This document shows positions 33,652 through 42,764 of a stretch of 64,000 nucleotides of DNA, in pieces. Both the position numbers and the translations under genes were made by a program. The DNA is from Roseiarcus sp963770035 (GTDB lineage Bacteria > Pseudomonadota > Alphaproteobacteria > Rhizobiales > Beijerinckiaceae), in assembly GCA_963770035.1 (NCBI GenBank), contig CAVYON010000065.1, positions 27,044 to 91,043 of the forward strand, given 5' to 3'. The notes under the pieces were generated by a model. The model did no database searches. It had not been told where the DNA came from and saw only the letters and a list, made by a program, of their open reading frames with translations. Position 1 is the first letter of the stretch. Each line of letters begins with the position of its first letter.

Positions 33652-35709
33652 TTGACTGCTGTCCATAACGAGCACCGCGTCCCCGGTCCTCGTCTCGTTG
33701 CCATTGTCGGACCGTTTCAAAGCGGCAAAACCAGCCTTCTTGAGGGAATACTGGCGCGCGGCGGGGCGCTGGCGCGACAAGGGACGGTCCGCGAGGGCAC
33801 CAGCATCGGCAATTCGAGCGCGGAGGCCCGCAGCCACGCGATGAGCGTTGAGCCGAACATCGGCAGCGTCGATTACATGGGAGACCGGCTCACCTTTTTC
33901 GACTGCCCCGGATCGATCGAGTTCATCCACGACATGCGGCCTGCGCTGCCGGTCTGCGACGCGGTGATCGTGGTATGCGAGGCGGACTCACGCAAGATTC
34001 CGGCGCTGCAAGTTATCCTGCGCGAGCTCGAGGAGCTCGCCCTGCCGCGCATCCTGTTTCTGAACAAGATCGACCAGGGCAACATTGGCGTTCGCGAGAC
34101 GCTCGAGCTTCTGCAGCCGGCCTCGCGCACGCCTCTGCTGTTGCGCCAGATCCCAGTATCGGAAGATGGAGTGGCGACCGGCTTCGTCGACCTGGCGCTC
34201 GAGCGCGCTTTCCTTTACCGGGAATCCGCGCCGTCAGTCGTCATCGAGATGCCAGCTGGCGTCATCCAGGAAGAGAAGCACGCCCGTTATTCGATGCTTG
34301 AGAAACTTGCCGACTATGACGACGCGCTGATGGAGCAGCTTCTCAGCGACATCGACCCGCCGAAGGACCTCGTGTTCGATGATTTGAGACGCGAGTTGCG
34401 CGAAGGCCGCGTGGTTCCGGTGCTGATGGGGTCGGCGACCGAGGGTCACGGCGTAACGCGCCTTCTCAAGGCGGTGCGCCATGAGGCGCCGCCCATCGGC
34501 CATACCCGCAAACGGCTCGGCATCGCAGACGCCGGCCCTGCGCTCGGTCAAGTGTTCCGCACGGTCCATACCGCGCATGGCGGCAAATTGTCGCTGTCGC
34601 GCGTACTGCGCGGCGCCTTCGCCGACGGCGCGACCGTCATCAATTCGCATGGGGTTGAGGAGCGCATCGGCGGCCTCGCCCGCTTGACCGGCGCTTCGTC
34701 GGCCAAGATCAATCGCGCCGAAGAGGGCGATACAATAGCCTTCGCGAGGCTCGAAAGCCTCGCCACCGGCGATCGGTTTTCCGAAGGCAAGGTCGCTCCC
34801 GCAGCCGCGGACCTTCCGCCGCCTCCACCGCAGACCCAAGCCTTCGCGATCAAGGTCAAAGACCGCAAGGACGAGGTGCGCTTGGCGGCTGCGCTCGCAA
34901 AACTATGCGAAGAGGATCCGGCGCTCTCCTTCGTGCAGGACGCCGAAATGTCCGAGATGAAGCTCTACGGCCAAGGCGAGATGCACCTGAGGGTGACAAC
35001 TGAACGCCTCGCCGACCGTTTCGGCGTGACTATCAATACCCACAAGCCGACTGTGGCCTATCGCGAGACCATCCGCGACGCGGTTACGGTACGGGGCCGC
35101 CATAAAAAGCAGTCGGGCGGGCACGGCCAATTCGGGGACGTTGTCGTCGAGGTCGGTCCCCGTGGTCGCGGCGAGGGCTTCGCCTTCGCCGAACGGGTGC
35201 ACGGCGGCACGGTGCCGCGACAATACTTCTCTTCGGTTGAGGCGGGCGCCAAGGACGCCATGGCGCGCGGGCCGCTCGGCTTTCCCGTCGTCGACGTCTC
35301 GGTGACGCTGACTGACGGTTCCTATCACACCGTCAATTCTTCGGACATGGCGTTTCGCGCCGCCGCCCGGATCGCGCTCGACGAGGCGCTGTCCAAGGCC
35401 CGGCCCGTGCTCTTGGAGCCGATCCTCTCGGTGACGATCTATGTGCCTTCCGAAGCGCTGGCTCGGGCAAGCGCGCTCGTCAGCGCCCGCCGCGGCCAGA
35501 TCCTTGGCTTCGAGGCGCGCGAGGGGTGGAAGGGCTGGGAGGCCCTGCGGGCGCTGATCCCCGAAGCGGAGATTGGCGATCTCATCATTGAACTGAGATC
35601 GGCGACCGCTGGCGTGGGCGCCTTCGAGACCCGGTTCGACCATCTTGCGGAACTCACTGGGAAGGCGGCGGACCACGTTATCGAGACGCGTCGAAACGCC
35701 ACGTCGTGA
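33652..35709 (+). CDS. EF-G-like translation factor GTPase (paralogue)
   Basis: A 685-residue protein with all EF-G domains. The GTPase domain has a variant P-loop GPFQSGKTSLLEG, switch G3 region FFDCPGSIEF and NKIDQ; the C-terminal half includes TERLADRFGVTINTHKPTVAYRETI and HGQFGDVVVEV, typical of domain IV. The usual DxAGH of G3 is DCPGS, and the P-loop GHxDxGKT is GPFQSGKT, as in the EF-G-like paralogue family found in alphaproteobacteria, whose role is not established; it is not the essential FusA. The start is TTG at 33652 with GAGGGAG nine bases upstream; no in-frame ATG precedes. It is transcribed divergently from aroKB. Confidence 0.85.
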   Translation: MTAVHNEHRVPGPRLVAIVGPFQSGKTSLLEGILARGGALARQGTVREGTSIGNSSAEARSHAMSVEPNIGSVDYMGDRLTFFDCPGSIEFIHDMRPALPVCDAVIVVCEADSRKIPALQVILRELEELALPRILFLNKIDQGNIGVRETLELLQPASRTPLLLRQIPVSEDGVATGFVDLALERAFLYRESAPSVVIEMPAGVIQEEKHARYSMLEKLADYDDALMEQLLSDIDPPKDLVFDDLRRELREGRVVPVLMGSATEGHGVTRLLKAVRHEAPPIGHTRKRLGIADAGPALGQVFRTVHTAHGGKLSLSRVLRGAFADGATVINSHGVEERIGGLARLTGASSAKINRAEEGDTIAFARLESLATGDRFSEGKVAPAAADLPPPPPQTQAFAIKVKDRKDEVRLAAALAKLCEEDPALSFVQDAEMSEMKLYGQGEMHLRVTTERLADRFGVTINTHKPTVAYRETIRDAVTVRGRHKKQSGGHGQFGDVVVEVGPRGRGEGFAFAERVHGGTVPRQYFSSVEAGAKDAMARGPLGFPVVDVSVTLTDGSYHTVNSSDMAFRAAARIALDEALSKARPVLLEPILSVTIYVPSEALARASALVSARRGQILGFEAREGWKGWEALRALIPEAEIGDLIIELRSATAGVGAFETRFDHLAELTGKAADHVIETRRNATS

Positions 35710-35820
35710 AGTCCGCCCCCGCTGGAAACGTTTTGATCGCGGCTGTACAGGCGCGCGGCCATCGCTTATGGGGTGGCGGGAATTGGTGTTCCCATGCGTC
35801 CTTTTCGGGAGACGACCACA

Positions 35821-36828
35821 ATGGCCGACGCCACCTTCGAACGTAGCCGGTTGGCGACCGTGTTCGGTGGTTCCGGCTTCCTAGGACGGCACATCGTCCG
35901 CGCCCTCGTACGCCGAGGCTGGCGGGTGCAAGTCGCCGTGCGGCGCCCAGACCTCGCCTTTTTTCTGCAGCCAATCGGCGGCGTCGGACAGATCGAGGCC
36001 GTCCAGGCGAACTTGCGTTACCCGGGCTCTGTCGCCGCCGCTCTTGAAGGCGCCGAAATGGCGATCAACGTCACCGGCGTTAAGGCCGAGAGCGGAGCTC
36101 AGACCTATCGCGCAGTCCATGTCGAAGGAGCCGCCGCGCTTGCCCGCGCGGCCAAGGCCGCGGGCGTCGCTGCCTACGCGCATGTCTCCGGCATCGGCGC
36201 CGATCCCGATTCCGGATCGCCCTACATCGCCAGCAAGGGCCAGGGAGAGAAGGCGACGGTGTTGGAATTCCCTGGCGCGACGATCCTTCGACCTTCGGTC
36301 GTGTTCGGCCCCGAGGACGATTTCTTCAACCGCTTCGGAGCGCTCGCTCGGTTCTTTTGGGTTATTCCGCTATTTGGGGGCGGTCGGACTCGCCTGCAGC
36401 CGGTGTATGTCGGCGATGTCGCGCGCGCTGCGGTCGCGGCGCTGGCCGGCGAAACCGAACCGGGCGTCGTCTACGAACTCGGCGGGCCGCAGGTGATGAC
36501 GCTGCGCGAAGCCGCCAGCTTCGCGCTGCGTGCGACGGAACGCCGCCGCCTTCTCGTTGGGCTGCCCCTCACGCCATCCCGTTTGATCGCGACAACCACG
36601 ACCGTCGCAAGAAAGGCTTCCTTTGGCATCTTTCCCAAGCTTCTGACGGTTCATCGCGACCAGATCGACCTGCTTGCGATCGACAACATTGTCTCGCCGG
36701 AGGCGGAGGCGGAGGGACGCACGCTCGCCGGTCTCGGTATTGCGCCGCAAGCGGTGGACGCGATAGTCGGCTCCTATCTTGTGCGTTTCCGTAAGACGGG
36801 CCAATATGAGTTGCAGCGCTCAGCGTGA
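35821..36828 (+). CDS. Complex I NDUFA9-like NAD(P)-binding protein (SDR, atypical)
   Basis: A 335-residue extended/atypical short-chain dehydrogenase-fold protein. The N-terminal motif ATVFGGSGFLGRHIVRALVRRG binds NAD(P); YAHVSGIGADPDSGSPYIASKG, ATILRPSVVFGPEDDFFNRF and LQPVYVGDVARA follow. This pattern is that of the NDUFA9 (39 kDa) subunit family of complex I and its bacterial relatives, widely annotated in alphaproteobacteria. In bacteria the protein is not usually a complex I subunit and its function is open. Start at 35821 has GGGAG upstream. About 110 bases after the EF-G-like gene. Confidence 0.87.
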   Translation: MADATFERSRLATVFGGSGFLGRHIVRALVRRGWRVQVAVRRPDLAFFLQPIGGVGQIEAVQANLRYPGSVAAALEGAEMAINVTGVKAESGAQTYRAVHVEGAAALARAAKAAGVAAYAHVSGIGADPDSGSPYIASKGQGEKATVLEFPGATILRPSVVFGPEDDFFNRFGALARFFWVIPLFGGGRTRLQPVYVGDVARAAVAALAGETEPGVVYELGGPQVMTLREAASFALRATERRRLLVGLPLTPSRLIATTTTVARKASFGIFPKLLTVHRDQIDLLAIDNIVSPEAEAEGRTLAGLGIAPQAVDAIVGSYLVRFRKTGQYELQRSA

Positions 36829-36961
36829 GATTGCGTAATTTCCGCAGGAGAGGCTAGCATCTCAAATTCGTAACGCCGGCTCGGGTTGATCGAAAACGGC
36901 GTTTTTGCGGCATCTACGCTCTGGGGCGCTGCCTCAGGCGGTTTGGAGTTGGGGACGTTCA

Positions 36962-37258
36962 GTGATCAAGTCTGAACTCGTGCAACGGATGGCCGCGCGC
37001 AATCCGCATCTCTATCAGCGCGACATCGAGAACATTATCGACGCAATCCTCGGAGAAATCGGAGACGCGCTGGCGCGCGGCGAGCGGGTCGAGTTGCGAG
37101 GCTTCGGCGCCTTTTCGACCAAGCAGCGTCAGGCGCGGACCGGACGCAACCCGCGCACTGGCGACAAGGTGCCGGTGACGGAAAAGCTTGCGCCGTTCTT
37201 CAAGACTGGCAAGGAGATGCGCGAGCGTCTCAACCGCATGGCGGCCGAACTGGATTGA
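36962..37258 (+). CDS. ihfB: Integration host factor, beta subunit
   Basis: A 98-residue HU/IHF-family protein: VIKSELVQRMAARNPHLYQR at the N-terminus, the DNA-binding-arm signature GFGAFSTKQRQARTGRNPRTG and the closing VTEKLAPFFKTGKEMRERLN, all IHF-beta like. It bends DNA as a heterodimer with IHF-alpha, which is not in this window. The start is GTG at 36962 with GGAG-like sequence upstream; an ATG is not available at the right place. Followed 54 bases later by the LapA-domain gene in the same direction, the usual arrangement. Confidence 0.92.
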   Translation: MIKSELVQRMAARNPHLYQRDIENIIDAILGEIGDALARGERVELRGFGAFSTKQRQARTGRNPRTGDKVPVTEKLAPFFKTGKEMRERLNRMAAELD

Positions 37259-37312
37259 GATGACGCTCCCGTCCGAATGGCGCTGCGGGCTGACGGAGCG
37301 AGAAGGACTCCG

Positions 37313-37636
37313 ATGATCCGTTTTTTCCGCATCATCTTCGTTGCGATTGTTTTTGTGATCCTGCTGGCGTTCGCCTTCGCCAACATGCAGTGGGTCAGGG
37401 TGTCGTTCGATCCGTTCAGCGCGGCCGGCAGCGCCGCCTTCGCGCTCGAGGTTCCTCTCTTCGTCGTCGTCATCGCCGCCGCCATGCTCGGCGTCGTCGC
37501 CGGCGCGGCTGCGACTTGGGTGTCGCAAGGCCGGCATCGTCGAGCGGCCCGCCGGAGCCGCGTCGAGGCGGATCGCTTGCGCGCCGAGGCCGAGCAACTC
37601 AAAGCGGCTCGGCCGGCCGCCGCGCTGCCTCGCTAA
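37313..37636 (+). CDS. LapA-domain (lipopolysaccharide assembly) membrane protein
   Basis: A 107-residue inner-membrane protein with two membrane segments (IIFVAIVFVILLAFAFAN and VPLFVVVIAAAMLGVVAGA) linked by MQWVRVSFDPFS, followed by a basic, then Ala/Glu-rich cytoplasmic helix. This is the LapA/YciS domain layout; in enterobacteria LapA/LapB tune LpxC turnover, but many alphaproteobacterial members are unstudied. Start at 37313 has GAAGGA eight bases upstream. It lies between ihfB and the ornithine cyclodeaminase-like gene, probably co-transcribed. Confidence 0.85.
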   Translation: MIRFFRIIFVAIVFVILLAFAFANMQWVRVSFDPFSAAGSAAFALEVPLFVVVIAAAMLGVVAGAAATWVSQGRHRRAARRSRVEADRLRAEAEQLKAARPAAALPR

Positions 37637-37643
37637 GCTTGCG

Positions 37644-38603
37644 ATGCGCGTCTTCTCCGCCGAGGACATCGACAGGACGCTCGATTTTCCCGCACTGATT
37701 GACGCGCTGGCCGAGGCGATGCGAGGGGGATTCTACGCGCCGCATCGCCATCACCACCCGATCGAGCGCGCCGGCGAGGCGCAGGCGACCCACCTGCTGA
37801 TGCCCGCCTGGACCGAAGGCGCCTCGAGCGCCGGTCGCTATCTTGGCGTCAAGGTGGTCAATGTGTTCCCGGGCAATTCGGCCCGCGGCGTTCCGGCGGT
37901 CCAGGGCCTCTATGTCCTGCAGTCCGGCCGCACCGGCGAGACGCTCGCAGCGATCGACGGAACGCGCCTGACCCACTGGCGCACCGCGGCTGCCTCTGCG
38001 CTTGCGGCCCGCCATCTCGCCCGGATCGACGCAAAGCGCCTGGTGATCGTTGGCGCGGGCGCGCTCGCGCCCTTCCTCGCGCGCGCGCATGCGAGCGTGC
38101 GCGAATACCAACAGATCTTGGTGTGGAACCGCCATGTGGAAGGCGCGCGGAACCTGGCGGCGCGCCTCGCCGATAGGGGCCTGCCCGCTCAGCCGGCCGA
38201 GGATCTTGAAGCCGCAGTCGCCGAAGCCGATGTCGTCTCCTGCGCAACGCTTGCGACCGAGCCGCTGATCGCCGGCAAGTGGCTGAGGCCGGGCCAACAT
38301 CTCGACCTCGTCGGAGCGTTCACCATGGCGATGCGTGAGGTCGACGACGAGGCGCTTCGCCGCAGCCGGATTTATGTGGACACCGACGCCGCGCTCGCCG
38401 AAGGCGGCGACGTGGCGGTCGGGATCTTGGGCGGCGCGATTGACCGCTCGGCCGTCGTCGCCGACCTCCCAGCGCTTTGCAGCGGCGCGGCCGGCCGCAC
38501 CAACCTCGAGGAGATCACCCTGTTCAAGTCGGTCGGCGTAGCGATCGAGGATCTCGCCGCGGCGATCCTGCTCTGGCGCAAGGCAGGCGGCGCGGAGCCA
38601 TAA
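37644..38603 (+). CDS. Ornithine cyclodeaminase / mu-crystallin family protein
   Basis: A 319-residue protein with RYLGVKVVNVFPGNSARGVP and VQGLYVLQSGRTGETLAAID in the substrate domain and a Rossmann fold, RLVIVGAGALAPFLARAHA, that binds NAD(P). Family members include ornithine cyclodeaminase, alanine dehydrogenase and ketimine reductases; the exact reaction cannot be assigned. The catalytic aspartate region DLVGAFTMAMREVDDEAL is preserved. It begins eight bases after lapA's stop. The IS1634-type element lies about 115 bases downstream, so the original downstream neighbour may be lost. Confidence 0.88.
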   Translation: MRVFSAEDIDRTLDFPALIDALAEAMRGGFYAPHRHHHPIERAGEAQATHLLMPAWTEGASSAGRYLGVKVVNVFPGNSARGVPAVQGLYVLQSGRTGETLAAIDGTRLTHWRTAAASALAARHLARIDAKRLVIVGAGALAPFLARAHASVREYQQILVWNRHVEGARNLAARLADRGLPAQPAEDLEAAVAEADVVSCATLATEPLIAGKWLRPGQHLDLVGAFTMAMREVDDEALRRSRIYVDTDAALAEGGDVAVGILGGAIDRSAVVADLPALCSGAAGRTNLEEITLFKSVGVAIEDLAAAILLWRKAGGAEP

Positions 38604-38718
38604 GCGGCCGACCCGGCCTGCCGGTGCGCCGCCGACGGTTGGTTTGCCTGCTAGCAGGTCGTTTTCCGCCCCGCGGTCGGCAATTCTTTCCAGAACCCAC
38701 TGCAAAGTCATGGTGTTG

Positions 38719-40755
38719 CTAGCCCGTCTTCGCGGATTCGGCCAAATTTCGGGTATTGACATCAAGGAAATCAATGCTTTGACGAAAAAGGTCTTCACTA
38801 CAGGAGGTGTTGGGCGGGGAGCTTGGCGGCGGCGATTTTGGGGGGCGGCTGGGCTGGCAATTGCAGCTTCATGCGGTCGATGAGGAGGCGCAGGTCTGGC
38901 TCGGGTTCGGTGGTGCGGGTGAGGATGATCTCGCGGCCGTCGGTCGTGGGCAGGTGCACGTCGATCATCTGCACGGCGGCGAACTTCGCCAGCGCACTGC
39001 GTGCGGTCAGGCCCGGGGCGAGACTGTGCAGGCGGCGGGTGAGGGTGATCTGCAGGCAATAGGCGAGGAAGGCTATGAAGATGTGGGCTTCGATGCGCTT
39101 CTCGTCTTGATGGAACACTGGGCGGATGGCGAGGTCGCCCTTCAGGTTCCGGAACGCTTCTTCAACGGCGACGAGTTGTATGTAATACTGCCAGAGGTTT
39201 GCGGGGTCGTCGTCGGTCAGGTTGGTGCGCAACAGATAGCGGCCCTCGCGGCGTCTGACCTTGCGCAGCTTGTCCCGGTCGAGCGCATAGGCGAGCGCGC
39301 CGGTCTTGTCGACGTCGGTTTTGACCAGGCGCCAGGCGGAGGGCGCCTTGGAGCGCGCCGCGCCGAGCTTCATCAGCCTTTCCTCGCGCGAGATGTCCAT
39401 CTCGGCGAGTTTCTTCAGCCGCGCCCACAGCCACTTGAGCTGCCGCCTGCGCATCGCCCGCTCCTTGCTGACGCGATCGGCGCTCTGGGCGAAGACGTAG
39501 AGTTCGTCGCCCTGGGCGAGGAGCTTGACCTCGACACCCTCGCGCGCCTTGCGCCACGGCTTGTCGACGAGCTGCTTTTCGAGGCGGGTCAGGCGTCCTT
39601 TGGGCGTTCCGACCAGATACTGGACGGGCGGATCGGCCATGCGCATCTCGGCCAGGACCTCCTCGGTCGGCACGCCGCGGTCCATCACCCAGACCCGCCG
39701 CGCCTTGCCGTACTGGCTCTCGATCTTTTCGAGGAACGACCGCAGGGTCGTGCTGTCGGCCGTGTTGCCGGGCAGGACCTCGTAGGCGAGCGGCAGGCCT
39801 TCGGGGGTGACGACGAGGGCGATGACGAGTTGCGGGCAATCGGGCCGCTTGTCGCGGCTGTAGCCGTGGCGGCGTTTCGAGCCCTCGGGTAGGTCGGAGG
39901 CGTTGACCTCGAAATAGGCGCTGGTCAGATCGTAGAGCAGCACGTCGAAGGAGGCGTTGAACAGGTCGCGCCAACGCTGTGTCAGATGCGAGAACAGCGC
40001 CTGTTTGTGTTTGAGCAGCTTGTCGTGGCAGGCGTAGAGCTTGTGCGCTTCCGCGAGGCCGAAGTCGGCGCCGAGCAGATCCGCCATGGCGCTGTCGAGG
40101 AACCATTGGCGATGCAGCCGCCATTCGCTTCCCGGGTCGATCAGGCGGTAGGTCGCCAGCACTTGCAGCCCCTGATCCGAGCGCGTCCCCTTGCGGCTCC
40201 TCGGCAGGCGTTCGGCCCAGAAACGGTCGAGTTGCAGCTCGCGCCACAGGACGCCGGCGAGCCAGCACGCGCCCCACTGACGCGGCCGGCAGAGCCGCAT
40301 CTCCGACAGGCGCAGACGCACGACCGAGGCGTCGGCGGCCGGGAGGTCGCAACGCTCGTCGGGAAACAGGGACAGCGAACGGGGCGCGCCGGCGTCCTCG
40401 TCGAACACCTCGATCGCCTTGCGCCAGGCTTCAGCCTGGGAAGAATTGATCTCGCCGAGGTAGAGGACATGGCGCTGCACCACCCGGCTGCTGTCGAGCC
40501 GCCGGTTTTCGACGACGCTCCAGTAGAGATGCGTCTTCCCGTCCTTCCGCCTTTCGGTCTTCCGCAGAAACATGGCAGGACGCAGTGTGCCACGGACGGC
40601 CGAGTTCGAGGAATCCTGCTCACGCAAACTTGGTCTTCACTACAGCCGTTTTTGGCGTTCCTTCCGATGCTCGCATCAATAAACTCAGATACATAAGCGT
40701 CGCGAAACGCCGCAAAATCAGGTTATCCACAGGCGAATCCGCGAAGACGGGCTAG
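38719..40755 (-). mobile_element. IS1634-family element 1, inserted at the end of tadC
   Basis: The ends are a perfect 22-bp terminal inverted repeat: CTAGCCCGTCTTCGCGGATT... at 38719-38740 and its exact complement at 40734-40755. The element is 2,037 bp, contains one minus-strand transposase and is intact. Its right end lies against the last sense codon of tadC, and the TAG in the repeat serves as the tadC stop. Repeats with the same CTAGCCCG start occur at the related element at 58791-60810, showing both belong to one group. Confidence 0.88.
38798..40573 (-). CDS. IS1634-family transposase
   Basis: An intact 591-residue transposase starting MFLRKTERRKDGKTHLYWSV, with VVQRHVLYLGEINSSQ, then LYDLTSAYFE (first catalytic Asp), VWVMDRGVPTEE (second Asp) and the C-terminal QLVAVEEAFRNLKGDLAIRP with the catalytic Glu. 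These are the hallmarks of the IS1634/IS4-like DDE group. ATG at 40573 is chosen because the family N-terminus begins there. It is clearly homologous to, but not a near-identical copy of, the transposase at 58870-60654. Confidence 0.92.
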   Translation of the reverse strand: MFLRKTERRKDGKTHLYWSVVENRRLDSSRVVQRHVLYLGEINSSQAEAWRKAIEVFDEDAGAPRSLSLFPDERCDLPAADASVVRLRLSEMRLCRPRQWGACWLAGVLWRELQLDRFWAERLPRSRKGTRSDQGLQVLATYRLIDPGSEWRLHRQWFLDSAMADLLGADFGLAEAHKLYACHDKLLKHKQALFSHLTQRWRDLFNASFDVLLYDLTSAYFEVNASDLPEGSKRRHGYSRDKRPDCPQLVIALVVTPEGLPLAYEVLPGNTADSTTLRSFLEKIESQYGKARRVWVMDRGVPTEEVLAEMRMADPPVQYLVGTPKGRLTRLEKQLVDKPWRKAREGVEVKLLAQGDELYVFAQSADRVSKERAMRRRQLKWLWARLKKLAEMDISREERLMKLGAARSKAPSAWRLVKTDVDKTGALAYALDRDKLRKVRRREGRYLLRTNLTDDDPANLWQYYIQLVAVEEAFRNLKGDLAIRPVFHQDEKRIEAHIFIAFLAYCLQITLTRRLHSLAPGLTARSALAKFAAVQMIDVHLPTTDGREIILTRTTEPEPDLRLLIDRMKLQLPAQPPPKIAAAKLPAQHLL

Positions 40756-41732
40756 TTCCAATGGTTGATCTGGATCGCCGCGGGCGTCAGGATGGCGGCG
40801 AACAGGCCCGGAAGGAAGAACAGGATCATCGGCACGGTCAGCGTTGGCGGCAGCGCCGCGGCCTTCTTTTCCGCTGCGGTCATGCGCAGGTCGCGACTCT
40901 CCTGCGCGAGCACGCGCAAGGCGGCGCCGAGCGGCGTGCCGTAGCGCTCGGCCTGCGCGAGGACGGTGGTGAGAGCCCGTATCGAATTCGAGCCCTGTGC
41001 GCGACGCGAGGTTCTCGAACGCGATCCGCCGTTCGGCGAGATACGACATTTCGGCGGCCAGCAGGCCCATTTCCTCGGCCATGGGGATGCTTTCGATGCC
41101 GATTTCCTCGCTCACCTTGCGCGCTGCGAGCTCAATCGACATGCCGGACTCGACGCAGATCAAGAGCAGGTCGAGCGTATTGGGATAGGCGCGCTCGAGC
41201 GCCTTCTTGCGCTTGGCGATCGTGTTTCTGAGGAACAGCCCCGGCGCCTGCATGCCGAGATAGGCTGCCGCGATCGCCGCGCCGAGCTTGACGAAGAAGG
41301 GCTGGCTCCACTTGATGACGAAAAACACGTAGACAAGGGTGATCAGGAAGAAGGCGATCGGCGCCGCCATCCGGAAGGCGAGAAAGGCGTATTCGCCTGC
41401 CGGCGCCGCGGAAGCCCGCCATCGCCAGCTGTCTTTTGGCCGTCTCGGCCCCCACCCAGCGCTGGAGGTCGAGACGCTCGACCAACTGCTTGACGAGCCG
41501 ACCCGGCTTCATCCGCACCGCCGACCGCTTATCGGCGGCGGCCAGCTTCTCCCGTTCCCGAGCGCGGATGCGCTCGCGCTCGACGCCAACCGCCTTGATC
41601 CGGCGCGCGAACGGATCAGGGCTGAGTCAGGGACGCGAGCGCGCCGGCGACGGCGGCCGCGGCCGCCGCGACCGCCAAGAGGAGTGCGATCCGATGGGGA
41701 TCGGTCAGGAATGCCGGGATCTCGTACCCCAT
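40752..41732 (-). pseudogene. tadC: tadC, tight adherence inner-membrane protein, three frameshifts, end fused to an IS
   Basis: The segments of TadC, a T2SS-F domain platform protein of the Tad pilus, are present in order but in different frames. First comes MGYEIPAFLTDPHRIALLLA; after an extra base near 41625, DPFARRIKAVGVERERIRAR and LVERLDLQRWVGAETAKRQL. After another near 41400 the membrane core follows (AAPIAFFLITLVYVFFVI, ALERAYPNTLDLLLICVESG). After a third near 40985 come LTTVLAQAERYGTPLG and the terminal membrane helix ending IQINHWN. Each break is one extra base, so the total is a multiple of three. The stop TAG belongs to the inserted IS. Broken either by decay or by sequence errors. 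Confidence 0.82.
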
Positions 41733-41747
41733 CGCGCCATTCTCCGT

Positions 41748-42708
41748 TCAGATGTCGAAAGAGACCATTTTCTTCATCATCGCCACGCCGATCGCCATCC
41801 AGCCAATCGCGACGCCGGCGATGAGCCGGCCATGGGTGGTTGTCCACAGGAGAGACACGTATTTTGGCGACGAGAAATAGAGCACCCCCACGACCAGGAA
41901 CGGCACGAGCCCGATAATGACTGCCGAGGCCTTCGCCTCCATCGACATGGCTCCGATCTTCGCCTTCATCTTCTTGCGCTCCCGCAGGACTCGGGACAGG
42001 TTGGCGAGCGCCTCGGACAAGTTGCCGCCCGCCTGGCCCTGGATCGAGATCACAATCGAGAAGAAATTGGTTTCGGCCACGGGAACGCGCTGCGCCATGC
42101 GCTCGACGGCTTCGGGCAACGTGAGCCCGACAGTCGTGGCCTGCACGATTTTGCGGAACTCGCCGCGCACCGGGTCGTCGCACTCCTCTGCGCCGACGCG
42201 GATCGTGTCGCCGAGCGGCAGGCCCGACCTGACGCCACGCACGATGACGTCGATCGCCGCTGGGAAACCAGCGATGAACTTCGCAATCCGGCGCCGGCAC
42301 AGCCATTTGAGCGCGAGTTGCGGCAGGCCAGACGCCGCTGGCAACCGCTGCCGGTGCTGCGACAATGAGGCTGCCGGACTTGATCCAGGTCGCCGCTCCG
42401 ATCACAAGACCCGCGATCGCGCACACGGCCAGGAACTGCGACGGACTCCAGGAAAGACCCGCCTGCTCGATCCGGCTGCGCAGATTGACTCGCCGGCGGT
42501 TTCTTTTTTCCAGATCGCGCAGGCCGTCGGCCATCTGCTTGCGTCGCAGAGCCTTGTCGGCCTGCGCTGCGGCCACGATCGTCTTGCCGGCCGGCCGTTG
42601 AACCGCCGCGCGCCGCTTATCGGCGCGGGAGTCGCCGCCCAGCAGCAGCGCCGCCAGGACCCCGACTGCGGTCGCGGCGCCGCCGGCAAGAAGGAGCGGC
42701 GAGATCAT
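41748..42708 (-). pseudogene. tadB: tadB, tight adherence inner-membrane protein, one frameshift
   Basis: N-terminus MISPLLLAGGAATAVGVLAA (membrane helix), basic linker, then RSRIEQAGLSWSPSQFLAVC. After one extra base near 42330 the T2SS-F domain continues: LPQLALKWLCRRRIAKFIAG, FPAAIDVIVRGVRSGLPLGD, VQATTVGLTLPEAVERMAQR and the final helices ending MMKKMVSFDI. Restored length is 319 residues, normal for TadB. It would form the inner-membrane platform with TadC. Start at 42708, shortly after the cpaF stop. The tadC start follows 15 bases downstream. Confidence 0.85.
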
Positions 42709-42764
42709 AATTGAGTTCCTCGTTGCGGAGATGCGCATCCCCGCAAACTGACTTCGCCCGCCCA

